In this document: one piece after another, positions 1-8,235 of the stretch
Layout of the letters: the number at the start of each line of letters is the position of its first letter
Position numbering within the stretch: position 1 is the stretch's first letter
Assembly: GCF_008039565.1 (NCBI RefSeq)
Contig: NZ_VDUX01000001.1
Location: forward strand, 648,183 to 712,182
DNA from: Aeromicrobium terrae
GTDB taxonomy: Bacteria > Actinomycetota > Actinomycetes > Propionibacteriales > Nocardioidaceae
Direction of reading: 5' to 3'
Length of the DNA: 64,000 nt
The notes under the pieces: model-generated
Databases searched by the model: none
What the model was told of the DNA's origin: nothing
The model's input: the letters and a program-made list of their open reading frames with translations, nothing else
Position numbers and translations under genes: made by a program

Positions 1-1
1 C

Positions 2-409
2 ATCGGCTGGAGCCTGGGCGGTGTCTTCGCGCGCGAGATGGCCCGGCGCCGGCCGGAGCTGGTCCGTCGCGTCATCACGCTGGGCACGCCGATCCGCGGC
101 CGCGAGGGCACGGAGTGGATCGTGCGGGTGTTCAAGCTGCTGAATCCGGCGGCCAAGGACGAGCTCACCGACGAGGGCGCCGCCCGCCACGCGCTACCGA
201 TCGACGTGCCGATGACGGCGATCTACAGCCTGGGCGACGGGGTCGTCGCGGGCGGTGCCTGCCGCGTCCGCGAGGAGGACGAGGGCCCGGACGCAGAGAA
301 CGTCGAGGTCGACGCCACGCACATCGGCATGGGGTTCGATCTTGACGTCTTCCGGGTGATTGCCGACCGGCTCGCCGCGGACGCTGAGCAGCTGAGCCGG
401 TCGGCCTGA
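2..409 (+). CDS. alpha/beta hydrolase (lipase-like), C-terminal part; 5' end outside window
   Basis: The reading frame is already open at the first bases, so the N-terminus lies upstream of the window. The first visible residues contain GWSLGG, the nucleophile elbow (GxSxG) of alpha/beta hydrolases. A probable acid (IYSLGDGVV) and a probable catalytic His (DATHIGMGFD) follow at the expected spacing, ending in a polar tail. The visible 135 residues are therefore roughly the second half of a lipase/esterase-like enzyme. The substrate cannot be told. It ends 4 bases before the stop of the convergent MFS gene. Confidence 0.8.
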   Translation: MGWSLGGVFAREMARRRPELVRRVITLGTPIRGREGTEWIVRVFKLLNPAAKDELTDEGAARHALPIDVPMTAIYSLGDGVVAGGACRVREEDEGPDAENVEVDATHIGMGFDLDVFRVIADRLAADAEQLSRSA

Positions 410-413
410 CCTC

Positions 414-1865
414 TTAGTGCATGCTGGCCGGCTGGTCGGCCTTGCTCGGCAGGAACAGCGACAGCGCGATCACGACGACGCCGAACAGGGCGCCGGCCAC
501 GAAGGCCCACTGCAGTCCGCCGATGAACGCCGCGTCGGCCGAGCTGCCGGAGGCGGCCAGGCTCTCGGTGCGGTTCTCGAGGATCACCACGAGCACCGCG
601 GTGCCGACCGCACCGGCCACCTGCTGGAGGGTGCCGAGGATCGAGCTGCCGTGCGAGTAGAGCTCCTGCGGCAGGACGCCCATCGCCAGCGTGAACATCG
701 GGGTGAAGATGCACGCGAGGCTGACCAGCAGGACGACGTGCTCGCCGAGGATGAGCGCGAACGGCGTGTCGGCGTCGACGCGGCTGAGGGCGGCCAGGGC
801 ACCGACCATGACGATGGAGCCCGGGATGACCAGCGGCCGAGAGCCGACCAGGTCGTACAGGTGGCCGACGCGCGGGCCGAGCAGGCCCATCACGATGCCG
901 CCGGGCATCACCAGCGCGCCGGTCTGCATGGCCGACAGTCCGCGGATGTCCTGCAGGTACAGCGGGAGCAGGATCATCGAGCCGATGAAGGCCATGAAGG
1001 CGACCGACATGAGCAGCAGCGAGACGGTGAACGTGCGCGACTTGAGGGTGCGCAGGTCCATCAGCGGGCTGCCCGTGCGCTGCAGCCGCAGCTGGTAGGC
1101 GACGAACGCGGCGACGAGGACACCACCGACGGTGATGACCGTCGTCAGGAAGCCTGCACTGCGGGCGCCGACCTCGCTGAGGCCGTAGACCAAGGTGGCG
1201 AAGCCGCCGCCGGCGAGCGCGACGCTGAGCCAGGACACCGGGCCGGCCTGGACCTCACCGACGTTCTTCAGGTGCTTCAGCCCGAGCGCGGAGATGAGCA
1301 ACGCGACCGGGAGCACGAAGAAGAAGATCAGCCGCCACGAGCCGGTGTGGAGGATGACGCCGGAGAGGACCGGGCCGAACGCGGGCGCGACCGAGATCGC
1401 GAGCATCACGTTGCCCATGACGCGTCCGCGGTCGTTCTCGGGCACGACCATCATCAGCGTGGTCATGAGGAGCGGCATCATCACCGCGGTGCCAGCGGCC
1501 TGGACGGCGCGCGCGACGAGGAGGACCTCGAACGTCGGCGCGACGGCGGCCAGCAGCGTGCCGGCGACGAACGTCGTCATCGCGACGGAGTACGCCTTGC
1601 GGGTGGGGACCCGCTGGAGGAACCAGCCGGTGATCGGGATGACCGCGGCCATCGTGAGCATGAAGATGCTCGACAGCCACTGCGCGGCGCGCGGGGTGAC
1701 GTCGAAGTCGACCATCAGCCGCGGGATCGCGTTGATCATGATGGTCTCGTTGAGGATCACGACGAACGTCGAGGCCACCAGCAGCTTGATGATCAGTGGC
1801 GTCTTGAACGGGGCGTCCGCCGTGTCATCCGCCGGCTCGGGGATGACGTCGGTCTGCGTGCTCAT
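414..1865 (-). CDS. MFS transporter, DHA2 (EmrB/QacA-type) drug/proton antiporter
   Basis: A 483-residue polytopic inner-membrane protein with a hydrophilic N-terminus, a run of hydrophobic segments consistent with the 14-helix DHA2 subfamily, an R-rich loop after the second helix (FLQRVPTRKAY) and a motif-C-like GP in SVAPAFGPVLSG. Such proteins export drugs or other small amphiphiles in exchange for protons; the substrate is not evident. An in-frame ATG 16 codons upstream exists, but the start at 1865 (MSTQTD) is preceded by GAAGGAACCGAG, a good ribosome site. No TetR/MarR regulator is adjacent, although such pumps commonly have one. The upstream 240 bases are less GC-rich than the surroundings and hold no further gene. 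Confidence 0.85.
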   Translation of the reverse strand: MSTQTDVIPEPADDTADAPFKTPLIIKLLVASTFVVILNETIMINAIPRLMVDFDVTPRAAQWLSSIFMLTMAAVIPITGWFLQRVPTRKAYSVAMTTFVAGTLLAAVAPTFEVLLVARAVQAAGTAVMMPLLMTTLMMVVPENDRGRVMGNVMLAISVAPAFGPVLSGVILHTGSWRLIFFFVLPVALLISALGLKHLKNVGEVQAGPVSWLSVALAGGGFATLVYGLSEVGARSAGFLTTVITVGGVLVAAFVAYQLRLQRTGSPLMDLRTLKSRTFTVSLLLMSVAFMAFIGSMILLPLYLQDIRGLSAMQTGALVMPGGIVMGLLGPRVGHLYDLVGSRPLVIPGSIVMVGALAALSRVDADTPFALILGEHVVLLVSLACIFTPMFTLAMGVLPQELYSHGSSILGTLQQVAGAVGTAVLVVILENRTESLAASGSSADAAFIGGLQWAFVAGALFGVVVIALSLFLPSKADQPASMH

Positions 1866-2105
1866 CTCGGTTCCTTCGATCGGTGTGCGGTGCCCGGTTG
1901 GCTTCCCGCTCACCCATACGACGAACGAACCATCCCGAATACGACATCCAACCTAGGGATTTCCTCAGACATTCCTTGAGCAGCGAAAATTGTCGCCGAA
2001 TCCCACCTGCAGGTCTGCTGAATTCCTCAACGGTTCATGAAGCCGGCCTCTGGTTGCTTCGGGAAACCGCCTCGGTCAGACCCGTGTCCTGATAGGAACA
2101 GAGGC

Positions 2106-3005
2106 GTGGCAACTGATAGCCGCGATCTGCGCACCGCCGCCATGGCGTGGTTGGACGAACGGCCCCATGAGCGGGTGGATTTCGCGTGGCTGTCTACGTT
2201 CGAATTCGACGGGCTCCGCGTTCCGCTGATGGATCGCCAGCGCGGGATCCGAAAGCCCGCTGGCATGGACGCGGCTTTGGCCATTCGAACCACTTTCACT
2301 CCGCCGGGACAGACGCCCCCGTACGCGGATGCGATCGGGCCGGACGGTCTGCAGCGCTACAAGTACCGCGGCGATGATCCGTCCCACCCGGAGAATGTCG
2401 CCCTCCGCCGCGCCTGGCAGATGAAGCTCCCGATCATGTGGTTCGTTGGAGTCGAGCCTGGACTTTACGAACCGCTCTACCCGGTCTGGGTCATTGGCGA
2501 CTCGCCCCAGAACCTGGAGTTCACCCTTGCGCTCGATGCGGCACAGCGGCATTTCGACGCCACCTCAGTGGACTTGGATGAGGACTATCGCAGCTATATG
2601 GAGCGCCTCACGAAGATCCGATTGCATCAGAGGGTCTTTCGCACTCAAGTGCTCCTGGCCTATGAGAGCCACTGCGCGGTCTGCAACCTCGCTCACGAAA
2701 GTCTTCTCGACGCTGCACACATCATCGCCGACGGCCAGCCCGACGGATTGCCGGTCGTTCCAAACGGCCTAGCGATGTGCAAGATTCACCATGCTGCATT
2801 CGACAACAGGATCCTTGGCATTCGGCCGGACGACCTCACCCTGCACATCCGGCAGGACATCCTCGAAGAGATCGACGGCCCGATGCTCCGTCACGGACTG
2901 CAGGAGATGCACGACCGCCGGCTCATGCGGATTCCTCGGTCTCATGCCGCGCGACCTGACCAAGTTCGTCTCGAAGAGCGCTACCAGGAATTCCTCTCTG
3001 CCTAG
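2106..3005 (+). CDS. HNH endonuclease, putative stand-alone restriction enzyme
   Basis: 299 residues from GTG at 2106, preceded by AGGAA at a 7-base spacing. The C-terminal half is an HNH_2-type nuclease: Cys190-x2-Cys193, DAAH with His205, Asn220 and C225-x2-HH (228-229), the Cys pairs probably holding zinc. The N-terminal 150 residues (RVPLMDRQRGIRKP, RYKYRGDDPSHPEN, IMWFVGVEPGLYEPLYPVWV) match, as I recall it, the COG3440 putative restriction endonucleases, whose N-terminal domains recognise modified DNA. No methyltransferase gene is adjacent, which fits a modification-dependent enzyme. The gene is visibly less GC-rich than its neighbours, suggesting acquisition by transfer. Cleavage specificity is not predictable here. 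Confidence 0.75.
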   Translation: MATDSRDLRTAAMAWLDERPHERVDFAWLSTFEFDGLRVPLMDRQRGIRKPAGMDAALAIRTTFTPPGQTPPYADAIGPDGLQRYKYRGDDPSHPENVALRRAWQMKLPIMWFVGVEPGLYEPLYPVWVIGDSPQNLEFTLALDAAQRHFDATSVDLDEDYRSYMERLTKIRLHQRVFRTQVLLAYESHCAVCNLAHESLLDAAHIIADGQPDGLPVVPNGLAMCKIHHAAFDNRILGIRPDDLTLHIRQDILEEIDGPMLRHGLQEMHDRRLMRIPRSHAARPDQVRLEERYQEFLSA

Positions 3006-3023
3006 CCGTTCGGACAAGAAATC

Positions 3024-3062
3024 AATCGACCTGGCGACCCGCATAGGGTCGCCAGGTCGATT
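3024..3062. terminator. bidirectional hairpin terminator between HNH gene and nrdJ
   Basis: A perfect 17-bp stem (arms 3024-3040 and 3046-3062) encloses the 5-base loop GCATA. It lies 18 bases after the HNH stop and 13 bases beyond the convergent nrdJ stop. The arms start in AA and end in TT, so either strand gives a stem followed by a few T's. Confidence 0.8.
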
Positions 3063-3075
3063 CGTTCGTGCTGGG

Positions 3076-5982
3076 TCAGCTGCAGCCGCTGGTGCTGCCG
3101 CAGCCTTCGCAGACGTGGCAGGAGCCGGCGGGGCGCATCTTGGTGCCGCAGGTCATGCAGAGCGGGCTGTCGATCGCACCACCGGTGATCTCCTCCAGGA
3201 GCTCGGCGGAGGTGTGGGCGCCGCTGGGGGCGGGCCGGGTCGCTTCGGTCGCAGAGCTCCCTCCCGCGGCTTCGCCGCTAGCGACCGTGGGCTCGGCCTT
3301 CGTCGCCTCGCCGCTAGCGACCGCCTCGACCTCCGCCGGCTTCTCGGCCTGCTGCTCCTCGATCAGCTCGGCTGCCGTGGTGCCGCCCGAGATGGGCTGA
3401 TGGGAGCCGGTGTCGAGGTAGCGCTGGCGCTCCTCGGCGGTGTAGATGCCGATGGCCGAGCGGGTGTCGAAGTCCAGGTAGTCCAGCGCCAGGCGACGGA
3501 ACACGTAGTCCATGATCGACTGGCTCATCCGGACGTCCGGGTCGTCGGTGAGGCCCGCCGGCTCGAACTTCATGTTCGTGAACTTGCTGACGAACGTCTC
3601 CAGCGGCACGCCGTACTGCAGCGAGATGGAGATCGCGATCGAGAAGGCGTCCATCATGCCGGCGAGGGTCGAGCCCTGCTTGCCGAGCTTGAGGAAGATC
3701 TCGCCCAGCTCGCCGTTCTCGTGGGCACCGGAGGTCATGTAGCCCTCGGCGCCGCCCACGCTGAACGACGTGGTGATCGACTGGCGCGACTTCGGCAGCC
3801 GGCGACGGATCGGCTTCTCGACGACGACCGTCTTGACCTCCTCGTCGGCCTTCTTCGCCTTCGCGTCGCTCAGTGGCTGGCCCACCTTGCAGTTGTCGCG
3901 GTAGACCGCGAGCGCCTTCAGGCCGAGCTTCCAGCCCTGCAGGTAGACGTCGGCGATCTCCTCGACCGTCGAGCTCTCCGGCATGTTGACCGTCTTGCTG
4001 ATCGCGCCGGACAGGAACGGCTGGCAGGCCGCCATCATCCGCACGTGGCCCATCGGCTTGATGGCCCGCTCGCCGACCGCGCAGTCGAAGACGTCGTAGT
4101 GCTCGGTCTTCAGGCCGGGGGCGTCGATGACGTGACCCTTGTCGGCGATGTACTCGACGATCGCCTCGATGGTCTCCTCGGTGTAGCCGAGCTTGCGCAG
4201 CGCCGACGGGATCGTCTGGTTGACGACCTGCAGCGAGCCGCCGCCGACGAGCTTCTTGAACTTGACCAGCGAGAAGTCCGGCTCGATGCCGGTGGTGTCG
4301 CAGTCCATCATGAAGCCGATGGTGCCGGTGGGCGCGAGCACGGACGCCTGGGCGTTGCGCCAGCCGTTCTTCTCGCCGACCTTCAGGTTCTGCGCCCACT
4401 GCTTGGTGGCCTCGCGCTGCACGGCGATGTCCATCGCGTGCAGCGTCTTGATGTCGTCGTTGGCCGCCAGGTGCTTGCGCATGACCCGGGTGTGCGGCGC
4501 CGCGTTCTGCGCGTAGCCGTCGTACGGGCCGACGACGCCGGCGAGCTCGGCCGAGCGACGGTACGAGGTGCCCGTCATCAGCGACGTGATGGCCGCCGCG
4601 AGGGCGCGGCCGCCGTCGGAGTCGTACGCCAGGCCCGACGCCATCAGCAGCGCGCCGAGGTTGGCGAAGCCGATGCCGAGCTGGCGGTACGCCCGCGTGG
4701 TCTCGCCGATCGCCTCGGTCGGGAAGTCCGCGAAGCAGATGGAGATGTCCATCGCGGTGATGATCAGCTCGGTGGCCTTCACGAACTTCTGGACGTCGAA
4801 CGAGCCGTCGTCCTGCAGGAACTTCAGCAGGTTCAGGCTGGCGAGGTTGCAGCTGGAGTTGTCCAGGTGCATGTACTCGCTGCACGGGTTCGACGCCGTG
4901 ATGCGGCCCGTCTCCGGCGTGGTGTGCCAGTCGTTGATCGTGGAGTCGTACTGGATGCCGGGGTCGGCGCACGCCCACGCGGCCTGGGCCATCTTGCCCC
5001 AGAGCTCGGCGGCGTCGATCTCCTCGATGACCTCACCGGTGGTGCGGGCGCGCAGGCCGAACGACGTCTTCTCCTCGACCGCCCGCATGAACTCGTCGTT
5101 CACGCGGACCGAGTTGTTGGCGTTCTGGTACTGGACGCTGGTGATGTCGCTGCCGCCGAGGTCCATGTCGAAGCCAGCGTCGCGCAGGACGCGGATCTTC
5201 TCCTCCTCGCGCTCCTTGGTCTCGACGAACTCGACGATGTCCGGGTGATCGACGTCGAGGACGACCATCTTGGCCGCGCGCCGCGTCGCGCCGCCCGACT
5301 TGATAGTGCCCGCCGAGGCGTCTGCACCACGCATGAAGGAGACCGGGCCGGACGCCGTGCCGCCGGAGGAGCGGAGCAGCTCCTTGCTCGAGCGGATGCG
5401 CGAGAGGTTGAGGCCCGCTCCGGAACCACCCTTGAAGATCAGGCCCTCCTCCCGGTACCAGTTCAGGATCGAGTCCATCGAGTCGTCCACCGCGAGGATG
5501 AAGCACGCCGACACCTGCTGGGGGCTGGACGTGCCGACGTTGAACCACACCGGGCTGTTGAAGCTGAAGATCTGGTGCAGGAGCATGTGCGTGAGCTCGT
5601 GCTCGAAGATCTCGGCGTCGGCGTCGGACGCGAAGTAGCCGTGCTCCTTGCCGGCCGCGGTGTACGTGAGCACGACGCGGTCGAGCAGCTGCCGCAGGCT
5701 CTGCTCGCGCTCCTCGGTGCCGACGGCGCCGCGGAAGTACTTGGTGGTGACGATCGTGGAGGCGTTGACGCTCCAGAAGTCGGGGAACTCCACGCCGCGC
5801 TGCTCGAAGACCGTCTCCCCGGTCTTCCAGTTGGTCTGCACCACGTCGCGTCGTTCCCACGTGACGGCGTCGTACGGGTGGACGCCCTCAGTCGTGTAGA
5901 CGCGCTCGACGGTCAGGCCCTTGCCTGCTCGCTTGGCACTCTTGCGCGGTGACCCGGTGGGGTCGTTGACCGTCTCCGTCAT
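3076..5982 (-). CDS. nrdJ: adenosylcobalamin-dependent (class II) ribonucleotide reductase
   Basis: 968 residues. It reduces ribonucleotides to deoxyribonucleotides using adenosylcobalamin to form the thiyl radical, independent of oxygen. The finger-loop motif NPCSE lies at 365-369 (radical Cys367, with Asn365 and Glu369). Cys160 and Cys378 fit the redox pair, the latter in DNSSCNLASLN. The C-terminus has a Cys-rich zinc ribbon (CMTC...CHVCEGC) that feeds electrons to the active site. Between core and ribbon is an Ala/Glu-rich linker carrying a duplicated VASGEA segment. The ATG at 5982 is preceded by AGGAGC. It lies 35 bases after nrdR, almost certainly in one transcript. No cobalamin riboswitch is visible upstream. 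Confidence 0.97.
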   Translation of the reverse strand: MTETVNDPTGSPRKSAKRAGKGLTVERVYTTEGVHPYDAVTWERRDVVQTNWKTGETVFEQRGVEFPDFWSVNASTIVTTKYFRGAVGTEEREQSLRQLLDRVVLTYTAAGKEHGYFASDADAEIFEHELTHMLLHQIFSFNSPVWFNVGTSSPQQVSACFILAVDDSMDSILNWYREEGLIFKGGSGAGLNLSRIRSSKELLRSSGGTASGPVSFMRGADASAGTIKSGGATRRAAKMVVLDVDHPDIVEFVETKEREEEKIRVLRDAGFDMDLGGSDITSVQYQNANNSVRVNDEFMRAVEEKTSFGLRARTTGEVIEEIDAAELWGKMAQAAWACADPGIQYDSTINDWHTTPETGRITASNPCSEYMHLDNSSCNLASLNLLKFLQDDGSFDVQKFVKATELIITAMDISICFADFPTEAIGETTRAYRQLGIGFANLGALLMASGLAYDSDGGRALAAAITSLMTGTSYRRSAELAGVVGPYDGYAQNAAPHTRVMRKHLAANDDIKTLHAMDIAVQREATKQWAQNLKVGEKNGWRNAQASVLAPTGTIGFMMDCDTTGIEPDFSLVKFKKLVGGGSLQVVNQTIPSALRKLGYTEETIEAIVEYIADKGHVIDAPGLKTEHYDVFDCAVGERAIKPMGHVRMMAACQPFLSGAISKTVNMPESSTVEEIADVYLQGWKLGLKALAVYRDNCKVGQPLSDAKAKKADEEVKTVVVEKPIRRRLPKSRQSITTSFSVGGAEGYMTSGAHENGELGEIFLKLGKQGSTLAGMMDAFSIAISISLQYGVPLETFVSKFTNMKFEPAGLTDDPDVRMSQSIMDYVFRRLALDYLDFDTRSAIGIYTAEERQRYLDTGSHQPISGGTTAAELIEEQQAEKPAEVEAVASGEATKAEPTVASGEAAGGSSATEATRPAPSGAHTSAELLEEITGGAIDSPLCMTCGTKMRPAGSCHVCEGCGSTSGCS
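3272..3323. repeat. 16-bp direct repeat inside nrdJ linker
   Basis: TCGCCGCTAGCGACCG occurs exactly at 3272-3287 and 3308-3323, 36 bases apart (12 codons). It encodes the twin VASGEA motifs of the NrdJ linker. The bases between and around the copies are not similar, so this is not a simple tandem duplication. Confidence 0.7.
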
Positions 5983-6017
5983 GACATTGCTCCTGATTTC
6001 TCGCGGGGTGGGTGGTT

Positions 6018-6506
6018 CTACGTCTCGATGTTCTGGGTGTGCTCGCGCAGCTCGTCGTCCGCGTCCGCGGCCATCAGGCCGGCGATCTCGGCGGCGAAGT
6101 CGTCGACCGACTCGAAGCCCTTGTAGACGCTGGCGAAGCGGAGGTAGGCGACCTTGTCGAGCGCCTTGAGCGGCTCGAGCACGGCCAGGCCGACCTCGTG
6201 GGCGGCGACCTCGGCCGAACCGGCCTCGCGCAACGTGTCCTCGACCTGCTGGCCGAGGCGGGCGAGGTCGTCGTCGGAGACCGGGCGGCCCTTGCAGGCC
6301 TTCCGCACGCCGGCGACGGCCTTCTCACGGGTGAAGGGTTCGGTGGCGCCGGAGCGCTTGAGCACCGTCAGCTGCATCTGCTCGATGGTGGTGAAGCGCT
6401 TCTCGCACGCCGAGCAGACGCGACGACGCCGAATGGCCCCGCCCTCGTCGGCGACCCGGCTGTCGAGCACGCGGGTGTCGGTGTTCTTGCAGAACGGGCA
6501 GTGCAT
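6018..6506 (-). CDS. nrdR: transcriptional repressor NrdR
   Basis: 162 residues, the family's usual length. The N-terminal zinc ribbon shows CPFC (3-6) and CSAC (31-34) Cys pairs, with the DNA-contacting RRRRVC in between. The rest is an ATP-cone domain ([13 protein letters not shown]). NrdR binds ATP/dATP and represses ribonucleotide reductase operons through paired NrdR boxes. It is the first gene of an nrdR-nrdJ operon, so it probably controls its own transcript. The start at 6506 has GAGAGGAGC upstream. In other actinobacteria nrdR lies beside lexA; here lexA is about 5 kb away with inserted genes between. Confidence 0.97.
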   Translation of the reverse strand: MHCPFCKNTDTRVLDSRVADEGGAIRRRRVCSACEKRFTTIEQMQLTVLKRSGATEPFTREKAVAGVRKACKGRPVSDDDLARLGQQVEDTLREAGSAEVAAHEVGLAVLEPLKALDKVAYLRFASVYKGFESVDDFAAEIAGLMAADADDELREHTQNIET

Positions 6507-6558
6507 CGCGTGCTCCTCTCATACCGAAGGACGGCCGCCGCGGGGGCGATGGTGGGGA

Positions 6559-6593
6559 AAACTCTGTGGATTCAGCGTGGAAACTCTGTGGAT
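6559..6593. repeat. 22-bp-spaced direct repeats in the nrdR leader
   Basis: AAACTCTGTGGAT occurs at 6559-6571 and 6581-6593, a 22-bp period (about two helical turns), between the NrdR boxes and the nrdR start. They would be transcribed or lie just downstream of the promoter. Their role is unknown. Confidence 0.6.
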
Positions 6594-6633
6594 CCGAGGG
6601 TCGGACCTGTGGGTGAAGGTCCTGATCCTGTGC

Positions 6634-6677
6634 ACTAGATGTGGATGAAGCACATCCGTGTAACTACTAGATCTAGT
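6634..6677 (-). promoter_or_regulatory. pair of NrdR boxes upstream of nrdR-nrdJ
   Basis: Two elements share the ACTAGAT core. The upstream one (6666-6677) is a perfect palindrome ACTAGATCTAGT; the second (6634-6645) reads ACTAGATGTGGA. Their starts are 32 bp apart. NrdR is known to bind paired roughly 16-bp boxes on the same face of DNA with about this spacing. They lie 130-170 bases before nrdR, so the promoter is probably in or beside them. Confidence 0.75.
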
Positions 6678-6915
6678 GCCACCATACGCCCGGGAACCGG
6701 CTCGCACAACAGATTGCCGGAACGATCCGACACTTTTTCGGAGACGCCCTGTCCGCGCTGGTCAGGGCCCGTTCGAGCTCGTCCGCACCGGCGTGTCGTA
6801 GATCACTTTTTCCGGGAGAATTTCGCGTTCCCGCGCCGTCACTCCGCGGCAGGAGCATCGTTAGGGATACAGCGAGAACTCTTCGCTCACACTCCCCACC
6901 CCTCGGAGGCACCCC

Positions 6916-8172
6916 ATGCGTCGCCGCATCACCCTCGTCCTCGCGGCGGCAGTTGCCGCCGTCACCGCCCTGACGGTCGCGCCGCCACCCGGCTCGGCCG
7001 CGACGGTCTACACCTACTTCGGCCAGGCCGGCGGAACCCAGATCCAGGCCCTCGGCACGCTGATCCGGTCCGACCTGACCGCCGAGGCGCACCTGCTCGG
7101 CAACAAGATCCCGGCCTCGGCGTCCAACCCCACGGCCGGAGTGAACGTCCCGGCGCTCGCCCGCGTCGGCGCGATCACCACCAACGTCGACTCGGCACAC
7201 GGCGACGCCGGCGACACCATCACGTCCAAGGCGGAGATCGCCAACGTGTCGCTCCTCAACGGCGTGATCCGCGCCCAGGCCCTCACCACCAGCGCCACGG
7301 CGACGCACGACGGCGACGAGCTGAGCGGCTCGGGCGACACCCGTGTGGTCGGCCTCAAGGTCGGCAGCATCAAGGTCCCGATCGACGTCGCACCGAACAC
7401 GACCATCAAGGTCGGCAACCTCGCCGAGGTCGTCATCAACGAGCAGAAGACGACGCGCGTCGGCGACAAGATCATCCAGGACGGGTCGGCTCTCAAGGTC
7501 ACCCTGCTGCGCCCGAGGGGCAAGGCTCCGGTCGGCGCGACGATCACCGTCAACCCGGTTCGCGCGGCCTGGGGCCCGAGCATCCCGCCGAAGTCCCCGG
7601 CCCTCGGCGGCAACGCGTTCGGCGCGCTCGCCAAGGTCAAGGTCACCTCGGTCGAGGCCGTCTCCGGACCGGTCGCCTACACGCAGCTGCCGCCGTTCGG
7701 CACCTACGGCCAGGCGCTCGTGAACTCGACGGCCCGCTTCAGCCTCCCCGGCGTCCTGCGCGTCGGTGCGGTGGAGTCGATCAGCCAGGCCACCTCGGTG
7801 CCGCTGACCGCTGACGTGTCCAACAGCAACGAGGTCGCCCGACTCAACCTGCTGAACGGGGTCATCTCCGCCAGCGCCATCAAGGTGGTCGCGCACGCGA
7901 ACCTCGACGCCGAGGGCGTCGTCACCGTCGACGGGCACATGGACACCGTCCACCTGAAGATCGGTGGCAACACGATCCCGATCGACGTCGCACCGAACAC
8001 GACGATCGAGATCCCGAACGTGCTCAAGGTCGTGATCAACGAGCAGATCGTCTCGCCGGACGGGCGTCGGATCGACGTCACCGGCCTGCACATCACGCTG
8101 CTGAAGCCCGCGGGCGACCTCGGGGTCGGCGCGGACATCAGGGTCGCGTCCGCCACCTCGCTGATCTACTGA
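6916..8172 (+). CDS. secreted two-repeat protein (resembles choice-of-anchor P family)
   Basis: 418 residues with a clear signal peptide (Arg-rich start, Ala/Val core, cleavage near GSAA). The mature part contains two related copies of about 190 residues. Each holds LLNGVI, an L-x-IGG/VGS strand, the identical PIDVAPNTTI and VVINEQ, and a final LLRPRG/LLKPAG segment. This pattern resembles actinobacterial secreted proteins called choice-of-anchor P family, but I see no LPxTG or membrane anchor. The start has GGAGG at a good spacing. It stands alone between divergent nrdR and a convergent amidotransferase gene. A surface-structural role is a guess. Confidence 0.65.
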   Translation: MRRRITLVLAAAVAAVTALTVAPPPGSAATVYTYFGQAGGTQIQALGTLIRSDLTAEAHLLGNKIPASASNPTAGVNVPALARVGAITTNVDSAHGDAGDTITSKAEIANVSLLNGVIRAQALTTSATATHDGDELSGSGDTRVVGLKVGSIKVPIDVAPNTTIKVGNLAEVVINEQKTTRVGDKIIQDGSALKVTLLRPRGKAPVGATITVNPVRAAWGPSIPPKSPALGGNAFGALAKVKVTSVEAVSGPVAYTQLPPFGTYGQALVNSTARFSLPGVLRVGAVESISQATSVPLTADVSNSNEVARLNLLNGVISASAIKVVAHANLDAEGVVTVDGHMDTVHLKIGGNTIPIDVAPNTTIEIPNVLKVVINEQIVSPDGRRIDVTGLHITLLKPAGDLGVGADIRVASATSLIY

Positions 8173-8190
8173 GGTAGCACCGAACCAGAA

Positions 8191-8226
8191 CAGAAGGGCG
8201 CCGGCCGCGAGGCCGGCGCCCTTCTG
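8191..8226. terminator. bidirectional hairpin terminator
   Basis: A perfect 16-bp GC-rich stem (8191-8206 and 8211-8226) with a GCGA loop lies between the convergent secreted-protein gene and the amidotransferase gene. It has no long T-tract, as is common in high-GC actinobacteria. Confidence 0.8.
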
Positions 8227-8235
8227 CGTCTCGCC

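Noticed and set aside
2791..5952. A 1053-codon open frame antisense to nrdJ (and similar long antisense frames at 417-1979, 14011-16386 and 37127-39514)
   Set aside because: Shadow frames created by third-position GC bias. They are Arg/Asp/Val/Leu-rich low-complexity translations with no family motifs, and the opposite strands carry well-recognised genes.
6559..6593. DnaA boxes in the nrdR leader (CTGTGGAT)
   Set aside because: The TGTGGAT cores lack the conserved flanking bases of TTGTCCACA-type boxes, and there is no origin-like cluster.
6507..6700. Cobalamin riboswitch before nrdR-nrdJ
   Set aside because: No B12-box-like sequence or long conserved fold is visible; NrdR boxes explain the regulation better.
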